A DNA stretch of 44,260 nt from Gemmatimonadota bacterium (GTDB lineage Bacteria > Gemmatimonadota > Gemmatimonadetes > Longimicrobiales > Gaopeijiaceae): NCBI GenBank assembly GCA_028873815.1, contig JAPPNN010000045.1, positions 1 to 44,260 of the forward strand, given 5' to 3'. Below the pieces are notes generated by a model that was not told where the DNA came from, searched no databases, and saw only the letters and a program-made list of their open reading frames with translations. The position numbers and the translations under genes were made by a program. Shown here one piece after another: positions 34,787-42,833 of this stretch (position 1 is its first letter; every line of letters begins with the position of its first letter).

Positions 34787-35178
34787 CCGCTCTCCTCGAC
34801 ACGCATCTCCTGCTTTGGGCTGCCGGGTTTCCCGACCGGCTGCCGCCCGAGGTGCGCGGGTTCCTGAACGATCCTGCGTCAGAGCCGGCCTACAGCGCTG
34901 CGTCCCTCTGGGAAGTCGCCATCAAGAGCGGGCTGGGACGCGCCGACTTCCTGGTGGACCCCAGGCTGCTGCGTCGCGGACTGCTCGAGAACGGCTACTC
35001 GGAGTGGCCGGTGACCGGGGCTCACGCGGTTGCTGTGGACCTGCTGCCCAGGATTCACAGGGACCCGTTCGATCGAATGCTCGTCGCGCAGGCGCAGGTG
35101 GAGGGGATCACGCTGTGGACGATGGATGACGTCGTGGGGCAGTATCCGGGACCGATCCGGGTGGTTAGTCAGCGGTAA
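34783..35178 (+). CDS. PIN-domain toxin (VapC-like ribonuclease)
   Basis: 131-residue PIN-fold toxin, probably an endoribonuclease. Acidic metal-site residues are Asp6 in LLDTHLLLW, Glu in SLWEVAIK and the Asp residues of HRDPFDRMLVAQA; a final TMDD also fits. The GTG start overlaps the antitoxin stop. The pairing of a Phd antitoxin with a PIN toxin of the 'DTHLLLW' subgroup is common. The pair is apparently intact. Confidence 0.92.
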   Translation: MTALLDTHLLLWAAGFPDRLPPEVRGFLNDPASEPAYSAASLWEVAIKSGLGRADFLVDPRLLRRGLLENGYSEWPVTGAHAVAVDLLPRIHRDPFDRMLVAQAQVEGITLWTMDDVVGQYPGPIRVVSQR

Positions 35179-35197
35179 TCCGACGCCGAATTCGCCC

Positions 35198-36391
35198 TCA
35201 CCGCCCCCGGCCGCCACTCGGCCACGGCGTACCCTGGTGTTCGGCGGACACCGGACCCATGCCCATGTACACGAACTTCTGGATGCGTTTGCCCTCGTAG
35301 GTCTCGGTCGTGTAGACGTTGCCGCGTGAGTCGGTGGCGATGCTGTGCACGCCGATGAACTGGCCAGCCTGCCGGCCTCCGTCGCCGAACGTCGTCAGCA
35401 CCTGGAGCGACGCGCGGTCCATCACGTGGACCCGGTGATTGCTGCCGTCGGCCACGTACATGTAGCGCTGCCCGGGATCACGGGAGAAGGCGAGATCCCA
35501 GGTCGAGCCGCCGCCCAGCGTGCGCGGTGCGATCATCACCTCGTCCACGAAGGTGCCATCGGCTTGGAAGACCTGGATCCGGTTGTTCGGACGGTCGCAG
35601 ACGTACACCAGACCGTCCCGCGATGGCTCGGCGCAGTGCACCGGCGTGCGGAACTGCTGGAGCGGCGGAGCGTCGGGATCGTACGGCGGCGTGGGCGTGT
35701 CGTCGGGGGCGTTGCCGTAAGCACCCCAGTAGCGCTTGAACGCGCCGGTCGACGCATCGAGCACCGCCACGCGGCGCCCGCCGTACCCGTCCGCGACGTA
35801 GGCTTCGTTGGCTTCGGCGTCGAATGCGACCTCGGCTACCCGGTTGAAGCGCGTCTCGCTGTGGCTGTCGGGTTCCTGTCCCAGCTCCGGTTGCCCGAAC
35901 GAGGCCAGAAACCGGCCGTCGCGCGTGAACTTGAGGATGTGCGAGTCGGTCGCCCCGTTGCCGCCGATCCACACGTTGTCCATGTGGTCGACCGTGATTC
36001 CGTGGTTCGACTCGGGCCACACGTACTCGTCGGAGGGGCCTCCCCATGAATTGACCAGATTTCCTTCCGTGTCGAATTCGAGGACTTCGGGCGCGGCTCG
36101 GCAACATGCCGCGGTCGGCGGGTCGGCTTCCGCGCCCAGTTCCGTGCGCGCGTCGATCGAGGCGCGGCGATGGATGATGAAGACGTGGTCGCGGGAGTCC
36201 ACGCCCACCCCGATCGTGGAGCCGAGCAGCCAGTGCTCCGGCAGCGGCTTCGGCCAGAAGGGATCCACCTCGAACCTGGGCGCTTCGGTGCCGGTGGAGG
36301 CCGCTTCATCGATTGCTTCCTGTGCGCACGCCAGCGCGATGGCGAGGCCGGCGATCGCGCCGCCGATGAGGTGTCGTCGCTTGCTGTTCAT
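35198..36391 (-). CDS. exported PAL-like six-bladed beta-propeller (amidating-lyase family)
   Basis: 397 residues with an export signal ending near IALAC (Cys22, possible lipoprotein). The propeller resembles peptidyl-alpha-hydroxyglycine alpha-amidating lyase (PAL), which cleaves hydroxyglycine-extended peptides to amides. PAL-type features are visible: FIIHRRA (Arg75), three blade-start His (His130 HGITVD, His252 VHCAEP, His349 VHSIATD), Tyr203 in YVADGYGGRRV and Arg267 in VCDRPNNRIQVF. No monooxygenase partner (PHM) is nearby. The ATG at 36391 gives the signal. It lies 50 bases downstream of the M24 gene in the same direction. True substrate unknown; other hydroxy-amide or ester cleavage is possible. 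Confidence 0.82.
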   Translation of the reverse strand: MNSKRRHLIGGAIAGLAIALACAQEAIDEAASTGTEAPRFEVDPFWPKPLPEHWLLGSTIGVGVDSRDHVFIIHRRASIDARTELGAEADPPTAACCRAAPEVLEFDTEGNLVNSWGGPSDEYVWPESNHGITVDHMDNVWIGGNGATDSHILKFTRDGRFLASFGQPELGQEPDSHSETRFNRVAEVAFDAEANEAYVADGYGGRRVAVLDASTGAFKRYWGAYGNAPDDTPTPPYDPDAPPLQQFRTPVHCAEPSRDGLVYVCDRPNNRIQVFQADGTFVDEVMIAPRTLGGGSTWDLAFSRDPGQRYMYVADGSNHRVHVMDRASLQVLTTFGDGGRQAGQFIGVHSIATDSRGNVYTTETYEGKRIQKFVYMGMGPVSAEHQGTPWPSGGRGR

Positions 36392-36441
36392 CGCTGTCTC
36401 TCTTTCGCTGTGGCCCTCGTCCAATAGACGCGGCCGAATCG

Positions 36442-37845
36442 CTACCAGACCAGGTGGAAGCGGTCCTGGCGCCGGAAGACCCAGTGCCGTTCACCCTCGG
36501 TGTCCAGGTAGGCCTCTTCCTCCTGTCGGCAACTGGCCGGTTTGTCGCCCCACTCCGGGATCGGCGTCGTCGCCTGCAACTCGATCGAATGCCAGGTCGA
36601 TGGCAACAGGATTGCGTCGCCCCGAACCGGCACGCCCTCCTGCCCGTCCCACCGGCCGATGAGTGGCCCGGCTCCGTGCCCGTGGTCCCCGATCGGGTGT
36701 GTATAAACCGTGCCGTTGATCCCCTCCGCCCCCATCTGCGCCAGCGTGTTGGCGAGGATCGTGTTGCCGCTGAGCCCGGGCTCCATGTGCTCGAGCAGGA
36801 TGTCCTGCAGCCGGTTCGAATTGGCAAGGCACTGCTGCAGCCCGGCCGGCGCGCCGGTCTCTCCTTCCCTGAGCACATAGCCCAGATGCTGCGTGTCGGT
36901 GTGGAGATTCAGCGCCACCACCCCGAAGTCGGTCCAGAGCAGGTCGCCGCGCTCGATCACGGTGGGGCTGGACGACGGCACCTCGCCCGCGCGCTGGACG
37001 TCCACGTTGGCCTGGAACCAGGTCGTGTAGCCCAGGTCGCGCACGCGCTGGCGCATCCACCACTCCACGTCCTCGACGGTCGTCTCGCCCGGCGTGATCA
37101 CCGCGTTCGAGAACGCCTGCGAGATGACCGCGTGGACGGTCTCCTGGATCTTCCGATAGCGCGGCATCATCTCGGGGAGGCGCAGCGCGATGTAGTTCAT
37201 GGCCAGGCGTGGCTCGCGCTTCACTCGGCGGAGCAGTTCCGGACCCAGCGCCTCCTCCAGGGCCTCGCGCTCGCCCGCGTGCAGCCCGTCCGAGAACGCC
37301 CAGTCGGGATCGATATTGAACACGATGTTCTCGGGGTCGCGGTCCTCCACCAGTTCGCGCAGGAGCCGCCACTGCTCGTTGCCGACGAGCTCCGCGGTCG
37401 GCTGGGTGGGCGCGGGCCGGGTGGAGCGGTACGCCTCGAAGACGCCGCCCTGGCTCGTGCCGCCCAGCGCGAGCCTCTCGACCGTCCCGTCATCCTGGCG
37501 CGTGAAGACGTAGATGGAGCGGCGGCGCGCGGCGAAGGTCGTCGGCGAGATGATGGACCAGAAGACGGGGTCTTCCGCGTACTCACGCATCGACAGGATC
37601 CACATGTGCACGTCGTATTCGGCCATCAGCTTCGGAAGAACCCTCCCGATCCGCAGTTCCAGCCACGCCTGCTGCTCGACCGCCTGTTCCCGCAGCGTCG
37701 GCAGCGGCTGGATCCGCGCCGGTACGTCGTCGGGGACGTTCGCCGGTCTCTGGGCCGCCAGGTCGCCGGCGGTCGCGGACCACAGGGCGAAAACGAATGG
37801 GACCGTGCCGCCGAGGCGGCGCCCCGATTGGAATTGGCGTGTCAT
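36442..37845 (-). CDS. exported M24-family (creatinase/aminopeptidase P fold) metallohydrolase
   Basis: 467 residues with a signal peptide (about 1-31, ending DLAAQ). The N-terminal creatinase-like domain spans about 60-240. The C-terminal pita-bread domain keeps the metal ligands: Asp pair in LLWTDFGVVALNLHTDTQ, His in HPIGDHGHGAG, Glu in SIELQATTP and a last Glu in RQEEEAYLDTE. The ATG at 37845 overlaps the cupin stop as ATGA. It may be an Xaa-Pro peptidase or a hydrolase of small C-N bonds. Grouping with a PAL-like protein suggests extracytoplasmic peptide or amide turnover. Confidence 0.87.
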   Translation of the reverse strand: MTRQFQSGRRLGGTVPFVFALWSATAGDLAAQRPANVPDDVPARIQPLPTLREQAVEQQAWLELRIGRVLPKLMAEYDVHMWILSMREYAEDPVFWSIISPTTFAARRRSIYVFTRQDDGTVERLALGGTSQGGVFEAYRSTRPAPTQPTAELVGNEQWRLLRELVEDRDPENIVFNIDPDWAFSDGLHAGEREALEEALGPELLRRVKREPRLAMNYIALRLPEMMPRYRKIQETVHAVISQAFSNAVITPGETTVEDVEWWMRQRVRDLGYTTWFQANVDVQRAGEVPSSSPTVIERGDLLWTDFGVVALNLHTDTQHLGYVLREGETGAPAGLQQCLANSNRLQDILLEHMEPGLSGNTILANTLAQMGAEGINGTVYTHPIGDHGHGAGPLIGRWDGQEGVPVRGDAILLPSTWHSIELQATTPIPEWGDKPASCRQEEEAYLDTEGERHWVFRRQDRFHLVW

Positions 37846-38261
37846 TCGCTCACCCCCTTCAGCTGCACCACGATCACTTCGACCGGCTCGGGCCCCTCGT
37901 TGACGTCGCCGTGCAGCTCACCCGGCGGGTCGGCTTCCAGCCAGTAGGCGTTCCCGGTCTCCCAGGTCATGTCGTGGCGCTCACCGGCGTCGTTCACGAC
38001 CGTCAGCGTACCGCCCTTGAGCGCGATGATAGCCCGGGGGTTGTCGTGGCGGTGCATCTCGAGGGGCTGGTTCGGGACGATCACGCTCTTCCAGACGGTG
38101 ACGTGCTCGTTCTCGAACTGCGGCGTGCGGCCGGTGGTGAGGGCGGGCTCGCCGGCCGCGCCGGCCTGGGCGTCCATGGCGTCGGCGGCCTGGTCGGCGG
38201 GTGGGCCGCAGGCCGCGAGCAGGAGCACCAGGAGGGGTGCGATCGGTCGGGTGGCTTTCAT
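37842..38261 (-). CDS. small cupin lipoprotein
   Basis: 139 residues. The signal ends in the lipobox LLLAAC (Cys18), so it is a likely membrane-anchored periplasmic protein. The single cupin barrel has HRH in motif 1 (the usual following Glu is not visible) and PPGELHGDVN in motif 2, so a metal site is plausible. AAGGAG about nine bases before the ATG at 38261 supports this start; longer in-frame versions lose the signal. First gene of the cupin-M24-PAL operon. Role unknown, perhaps binding or modifying the same substrate. Confidence 0.8.
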   Translation of the reverse strand: MKATRPIAPLLVLLLAACGPPADQAADAMDAQAGAAGEPALTTGRTPQFENEHVTVWKSVIVPNQPLEMHRHDNPRAIIALKGGTLTVVNDAGERHDMTWETGNAYWLEADPPGELHGDVNEGPEPVEVIVVQLKGVSE

Positions 38262-38402
38262 CGAGGCGGCTCCTTGGGTGGAGTGCGGAGGTGGCGACAG
38301 GGTCTCGTGGTTGGCGGGCGCGTCACGGGCAACATCGTGCACAACATCGGTCGGGCGCTACCTTGTGGGCGTTCCCCGCGCGTCCCTCCGACCCGGTTTG
38401 CC

Positions 38403-40940
38403 ATGCCAGCCATTCGCGATTTGCCCGCCGCGCTCGCCGCCTTCCTCCTCCTCGCAGGCGCCCCGGCGGCCGCCGCCACGCAGGTCGCGCCGAGCGCGCT
38501 GCCCGCAACGGCGACCGACGCTCTCTCCTCCACCACGATCTCGCTGCCGGGCCTCAGAGCCCCCGTCGAGATCATTCGCGACCGCTGGGGGATCAACCAC
38601 ATCTACGCCGAGACCGAGTACGACCTGTTCTTTGCGCAGGGGTATGCAGCCGCGCGTGACCGCCTCTTCCAGTTCGACGTGTGGCGGGCGCAGGCGACGG
38701 GTACGGTGGCGGAGATGCTCGGCGAGAGTGAGCTGGAGCGCGACATCGGCTTCCGGCTGTTCAGGTACCGGGGCGACATGACCGTCGAGATGAACCACTA
38801 CCACGACCGCGGCGACCGAATCATCCCGGCGTACGTGGACGGCGTGAACGCCTACATCGCCGAGACCGAGGCGGATCCGTCGCTGCTGCCGGTCGAGTTC
38901 GAGCTGCTGGGGATCCGCCCGAAGCGGTGGACGCCGGAGGTGGTGATCTCGCGGCATCAGGGGTTGCTGGGGAACATCGGTGCCGAGCTGAACTACGGGC
39001 GGGCGGTTGCGGCCGTGGGCGATGCAATGGTCAAGCGGGTCGCGAACTTCCACCCGGGGGACCCCGACATTGCGCTAGATCCGGCGATCGACGGGGCGCT
39101 GCTCAGCCAGGACATCCTGGGGCGCTACAACGCCTTTCGCGGGGCGGTGCGCTTCCGGCCCGAACACCTGGTGCCGGAGTATCGAGGGGATGAGGAAGCG
39201 TTCGCGCGGCTGGAGGCGGCGTCGGCGCGCGTGCGTGGCGCGGGAGCCGGTGGGCAGGACGCCCCCGGTTGGCAAGACGCCCCCGGCTGGCAGGACCCCC
39301 TCGCCTGGCCCGACTACGAGAGCCTCGGCTCCAACAACTGGGTCGTCAGCGGCCGTCTGAGCGAGAGCGGCTTCCCCCTCATGGCCAACGATCCCCACCG
39401 GGCCCAGTCGGCCCCGTCGCTGCGCTACTGGGTGCACCTCGTTGGGCCGGGCTGGAACGTGATTGGCGGCGGCGAGCCGGAGATCCCGGGCGTCAGCATC
39501 GGCCACAACGAGTACGGGGCCTGGGGCCTGACCGTATTCCGCACCGACGGCGAGGACCTGTACGTCTACGAGACCGATCCGGAGAATCCGAACCGCTACC
39601 GGTATCGTGACGGATGGGAGGAGATGACGGTCATTGCCGAGGATATTCCCGTGAAGGGACAGAATCCGCATGCGGCCGAATTCAAGTACACGCGCCACGG
39701 GCCGGTCGTCTTCGAGAACCACGGGGAGAATGTCGCCTATGCGGTGCGGGCGGCCTGGCTGGAGCCTGGCGGCGCTCCCTATCTGGCGAGCCTGCGCATG
39801 GACCAGGCCCGCACCTGGGAAGAGTTCGTCGAGGCGTGCAACTACTCCAACATCCCGGGCGAGAACATGGTCTGGGCGGACCGGGACGGGAATATCGGCT
39901 GGCAGGCCGTGGGCATCGCGCCGATCCGCCGCAACTGGTCCGGCCTGGTGCCCGTGCCCGGCGACGGCCGCTACGAGTGGGACGGCTACCTCCCCATCAA
40001 GGCCAAGCCCAGTGTCTACAACCCCGCGGAGGGCTACTTCGCAACCGCCAACAACCACCTCACCCCCGCCGACTACCCGCACATGGACGCGATCGGCTTC
40101 GAGTGGTCCGATCCTTACCGCTGGACGCGCGCGGCCGAGGTCCTCGGCTCGGGACGCCTCCATTCCATGGCGGACATGATGGCGCTGCAGACGGACTATC
40201 TCTCGATCCCGGCGCGCACCCTGGTGCCGATGCTGCGGCACGTGGCGCCCGGCGGCGGCGATGTCGAGCGGGCGCGCCAGATGCTCCTGGCCTGGGATTT
40301 CGTGCTGGCCCCCGAATCGGTCGCCGCGGGGGTCTACAACGCGTTCGAGCGGCGGCTGCGCGGCAACGTGCAGGCCGTGGTCGTGCCCGAGTCCGCGCGG
40401 CAACACGTGCGCGGGATGGCGATGGTCAAGGTGATCGGCCACCTGACCGCGCCCGGCGGGGAGTTCGGCGACGATCCGGTGGCCGGGCGAGACGCGGTGC
40501 TGCTCCGCAGCCTGGAAGAGGCGGTGGCCGATCTGCGCAGCCGGCTGGGCGGCGACATGGAGCGCTGGCAATACGGCCAGCCGGATTACAAGCACGCCAC
40601 GATCTACCACCCGCTGTCGCGCGCGGTCCCGGCGGGTCTGGCCGCGCGCTTCACCGTCGGACCGCTGCCGCGCGGCGGCAACAGCTACACACTCAACAAC
40701 ACCGGCGGCGGCGACAACCAGACTTCGGGCGCATCGTTCCGCATCATCGTGGACACCGGTGACTGGGACCTTGCCGTCGGGAGCAACACGCCGGGCCAGT
40801 CCGGAGACCCCGGTTCGCCCTTCTACGACAACCTGTTCGAGCTCTGGGCCAACGACCGCTTCTTCCCGGTCTTCTATTCGCGCGAGCGCGTGGAATCGGT
40901 TGCGGCCGAGCGCACGATGCTGACGCCGGGTGGCCGATGA
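38403..40940 (+). CDS. penicillin acylase-family Ntn hydrolase
   Basis: Periplasmic amidohydrolase, 845 residues, made as a precursor that cuts itself into alpha and beta chains. The signal peptide covers about 1-25. The alpha chain begins PVEIIRDRWGINHIYA and has AARDRLFQFDVWRAQ. The beta chain starts at catalytic Ser310 (GSNNWVVSG). Further conserved parts are ANDPHRAQSAPS, GWQAVGIAPIRRNW and ATANNHLTP. Family members cleave N-acyl amides such as penicillins and acyl-homoserine lactones. A tandem QDAPGW repeat lies just before Ser310. The ATG at 38403 gives the signal. YdeI-family gene overlaps its end (ATGA). Divergent from the cupin operon; the 141-base gap holds TACCTTG (38359-38365) as a possible -10. 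Confidence 0.92.
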   Translation: MPAIRDLPAALAAFLLLAGAPAAAATQVAPSALPATATDALSSTTISLPGLRAPVEIIRDRWGINHIYAETEYDLFFAQGYAAARDRLFQFDVWRAQATGTVAEMLGESELERDIGFRLFRYRGDMTVEMNHYHDRGDRIIPAYVDGVNAYIAETEADPSLLPVEFELLGIRPKRWTPEVVISRHQGLLGNIGAELNYGRAVAAVGDAMVKRVANFHPGDPDIALDPAIDGALLSQDILGRYNAFRGAVRFRPEHLVPEYRGDEEAFARLEAASARVRGAGAGGQDAPGWQDAPGWQDPLAWPDYESLGSNNWVVSGRLSESGFPLMANDPHRAQSAPSLRYWVHLVGPGWNVIGGGEPEIPGVSIGHNEYGAWGLTVFRTDGEDLYVYETDPENPNRYRYRDGWEEMTVIAEDIPVKGQNPHAAEFKYTRHGPVVFENHGENVAYAVRAAWLEPGGAPYLASLRMDQARTWEEFVEACNYSNIPGENMVWADRDGNIGWQAVGIAPIRRNWSGLVPVPGDGRYEWDGYLPIKAKPSVYNPAEGYFATANNHLTPADYPHMDAIGFEWSDPYRWTRAAEVLGSGRLHSMADMMALQTDYLSIPARTLVPMLRHVAPGGGDVERARQMLLAWDFVLAPESVAAGVYNAFERRLRGNVQAVVVPESARQHVRGMAMVKVIGHLTAPGGEFGDDPVAGRDAVLLRSLEEAVADLRSRLGGDMERWQYGQPDYKHATIYHPLSRAVPAGLAARFTVGPLPRGGNSYTLNNTGGGDNQTSGASFRIIVDTGDWDLAVGSNTPGQSGDPGSPFYDNLFELWANDRFFPVFYSRERVESVAAERTMLTPGGR
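39253..39306 (+). repeat. three 18-bp in-frame tandem repeats before the acylase cleavage site
   Basis: Units 39253-39270, 39271-39288 and 39289-39306 encode QDAPGW, QDAPGW and QDPLAW (residues about 285-302), eight residues before Ser310. This is where the linker between alpha and beta chains is expected. The first two units differ by two bases, suggesting recent expansion. Confidence 0.8.
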
Positions 40941-41557
40941 CGGACGCACCCCCGCGCGGCAGCGTCGACAACCCGCGCTTCTTCCCTACCCCCGCCGACC
41001 TGCGGAGCTGGCTCGAACGGCACCACGACCAGACCGCCGAACTGTGGGTCGGCTTCTACAAGAAGGCTACCGGACTGGCCAGCATCACCTGGCCGGAATC
41101 CGTGGATGAGGCGCTGTGCTTCGGCTGGATCGACGGGATTCGGAAGGCCCACGACGAGCGGAGCTACAAGATCCGCTTCACGCCGCGCCGGAAGGGGAGC
41201 CACTGGAGCGCCCGCAACCTCGGCCGCATGGAGCACCTGATGGCCGAGGGGCTGGTGGCCGAAGCGGGACTCGCGGCTTTCCGCGCGCGCGATCCGCAGA
41301 GGCAGGAGCGAGCGTCGTACGAGCAGCGGGAAACCGTGGTTCTGCCGCCCGAATTCGAGCAGCGGCTGCGGGCGGAGCCGGACGCGTGGGACTACTTCCG
41401 GAACGCCCGGCCATCGTACCGCAAGCAGGTGACCTGGTGGGTCGTCAGCGCGAAGCGTGAGGAGACGCGCCTCCGCCGGCTGGGGATTCTGATCGATTCG
41501 AGCGCCCGGGGCGAGGTGATTCCGCCGCTCCGGTGGGCGGCCAGGAAGAAGGGCTGA
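40937..41557 (+). CDS. YdeI/OmpD-associated family protein
   Basis: 206 residues, cytoplasmic by composition. The N-terminal YdeI-like part has LRSWLERHHDQTAELWVGFYKK, SVDEALCFGWIDG and the RFTPRRKGSHWSARN segment. The C-terminal part has FEQRLRAEPDAWDYF and the basic KQVTWWVVSAKREETRLRR typical of the family. Its ATG overlaps the acylase stop (ATGA). The family is linked to stress or peptide resistance in some bacteria, but the biochemical role is unknown. Coupling to a secreted acylase is not explained. Confidence 0.88.
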   Translation: MTDAPPRGSVDNPRFFPTPADLRSWLERHHDQTAELWVGFYKKATGLASITWPESVDEALCFGWIDGIRKAHDERSYKIRFTPRRKGSHWSARNLGRMEHLMAEGLVAEAGLAAFRARDPQRQERASYEQRETVVLPPEFEQRLRAEPDAWDYFRNARPSYRKQVTWWVVSAKREETRLRRLGILIDSSARGEVIPPLRWAARKKG

Positions 41558-41602
41558 CGGCGGCGGGGTGCGTTGCCCGGGATGCGCCAGGGGGACATGA
41601 CA

Positions 41603-42667
41603 CTAGCCCCCCGCCAGCCACCTCTCGGGCGTCACCGCCCGGCGCCGTTCGTCCGGCCGCTTGTTGAACCACGCCACCGTCATGAGCACCTCGGCGGCCG
41701 CGTCGGCCTGCAGGCTGGCGTCGCGGTCGGCCAGAGCGGGCCGGAAGGCTCCTGCTATGACCTCGTCGGTGCGGCGGCGCGCTGCATCGCTCTTGGGCCA
41801 GGGCATCTCGCCGTGTAGCCGCCCGCGCCGGATCAGGTACACCCGGTCCTCGCCGCGGAAACCCGAAACGGGGTAGACCAGGTTGAAGTTCTCGATTCGC
41901 CCGCGGAATCCGGCAAGGTGGGCCCATAACTTCTCCAGCGTCTCCATACGGTCGTGGAGACGTGCGGCGTACTCGAAGTCGAGGCGCCTTGCCGCCCTCG
42001 CCACCAGACCCGCAAGCTCTTTCAGCGGTGCGCGGCTGCGGGTCTCGAGAAAGGCGCGGGCGACGTTCAGCCGGCGGTTGTACTGGGCAGCGGTACAGCG
42101 GCCGGCGCAGGGCCCGGGGCAGGTTCCCGTTTCCACCCGGATGCAGCGGGGCGTCCTGCCGCCCCCGAACATCTCGAACTGGTCGCCGAAGTGGATCGGG
42201 GTGTCGCCGGGACAATCCCGCAGTCCGGTCGCCAAAGAAAGGTCGTGGACGGCGCGTGCGAGCCAGGCGGTTCGCCCGAATGGGCCGTAGTAGCGGGCAC
42301 CGTCGCCGTGTACCCGTGACACCGGGATCAGTCTCGGCGCGGGCTCGCGAGTCACCTTGATGAAGCCGTACCTGCGGTCGCGCTTGTGCTGCACGTTGTA
42401 CTCGGGCTGCCAGACCCGGATCAACCGCATTTCCCGGAAGAGGGCGGCGAACTCGTTGGGCGTGTAGTCCCAGCTGACCGCGTCGGCCTCGGCCACCATG
42501 CGCGCCGTCTTGCCCGCCTCCTCGCGAAAGTACGACAGGAGGCGCGACCGCACGCGGACGGACTTGCCGACGTAGAGGATCCTGCCCCCCCTGCCGAGCC
42601 AGCGGTAGACGCCGGGCCGGTCTTCGGCACTCGAGCGTACCGTTTCGCGGAGTCCGGAGGTCGCCAT
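41603..42667 (-). CDS. stand-alone GIY-YIG nuclease resembling UvrC N-terminal half (Cho-like)
   Basis: 354 residues. The GIY-YIG domain (about 19-95) has GVYRWLGRGGRILYVGKS with the catalytic Tyr and Arg region. A UvrC-like Cys cluster follows (Cys in RDCPGD, RCIRV, GTCPGPCAGRC), matching the iron-sulfur site of UvrC. A UVR-like helical pair (ARRLDFEYAARLHDRMETL) and a further beta domain end the protein. The C-terminal RNase H-like nuclease and HhH domains of UvrC are missing. It probably makes a single incision near DNA damage, as Cho does, or acts with a separate UvrC. The ATG at 42667 is used. It is divergent from the HD gene. Confidence 0.88.
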   Translation of the reverse strand: MATSGLRETVRSSAEDRPGVYRWLGRGGRILYVGKSVRVRSRLLSYFREEAGKTARMVAEADAVSWDYTPNEFAALFREMRLIRVWQPEYNVQHKRDRRYGFIKVTREPAPRLIPVSRVHGDGARYYGPFGRTAWLARAVHDLSLATGLRDCPGDTPIHFGDQFEMFGGGRTPRCIRVETGTCPGPCAGRCTAAQYNRRLNVARAFLETRSRAPLKELAGLVARAARRLDFEYAARLHDRMETLEKLWAHLAGFRGRIENFNLVYPVSGFRGEDRVYLIRRGRLHGEMPWPKSDAARRRTDEVIAGAFRPALADRDASLQADAAAEVLMTVAWFNKRPDERRRAVTPERWLAGG

Positions 42668-42796
42668 GGCGACTCAACTTCGCCATTTATTCGGTCGTGG
42701 TCAACGCGCCTGGCCGTCCGCCCCCGCCCAGGGTCGGGACTTGTGGACAGGAACCCCACGGACTCCCGGCCGTCGGCACAAAGTCCCGTACAGGCA

Positions 42797-42825
42797 TTGC
42801 AAGCGCCCGTCCAACACGCTAATGT
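42797..42825 (+). promoter_or_regulatory. promoter giving a probably leaderless HD mRNA
   Basis: TTGCAA (42797-42802, 4 of 6), 17 bases, TAATGT (42820-42825, with the key T, A and final T). Transcription is expected about seven bases later, at or next to the ATG at 42834. No ribosome-binding site precedes that ATG. Confidence 0.4.
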
Positions 42826-42833
42826 CGCCCTCC

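Noticed and set aside
34560..35180. Plasmid addiction or prophage origin for the toxin-antitoxin pair
   Set aside because: No phage, plasmid or integrase genes flank it; chromosomal toxin-antitoxin pairs are common.
39075..40949. A 624-codon minus-strand frame opposite the acylase gene
   Set aside because: The plus-strand product has full-length family motifs and a signal peptide; the antisense frame has none.
41590..41612. GGGGG/CCCCC hairpin between the YdeI and UvrC-like genes as a terminator
   Set aside because: Only a 5-bp stem with a 12-base loop that includes the UvrC-like stop codon; too weak to call.
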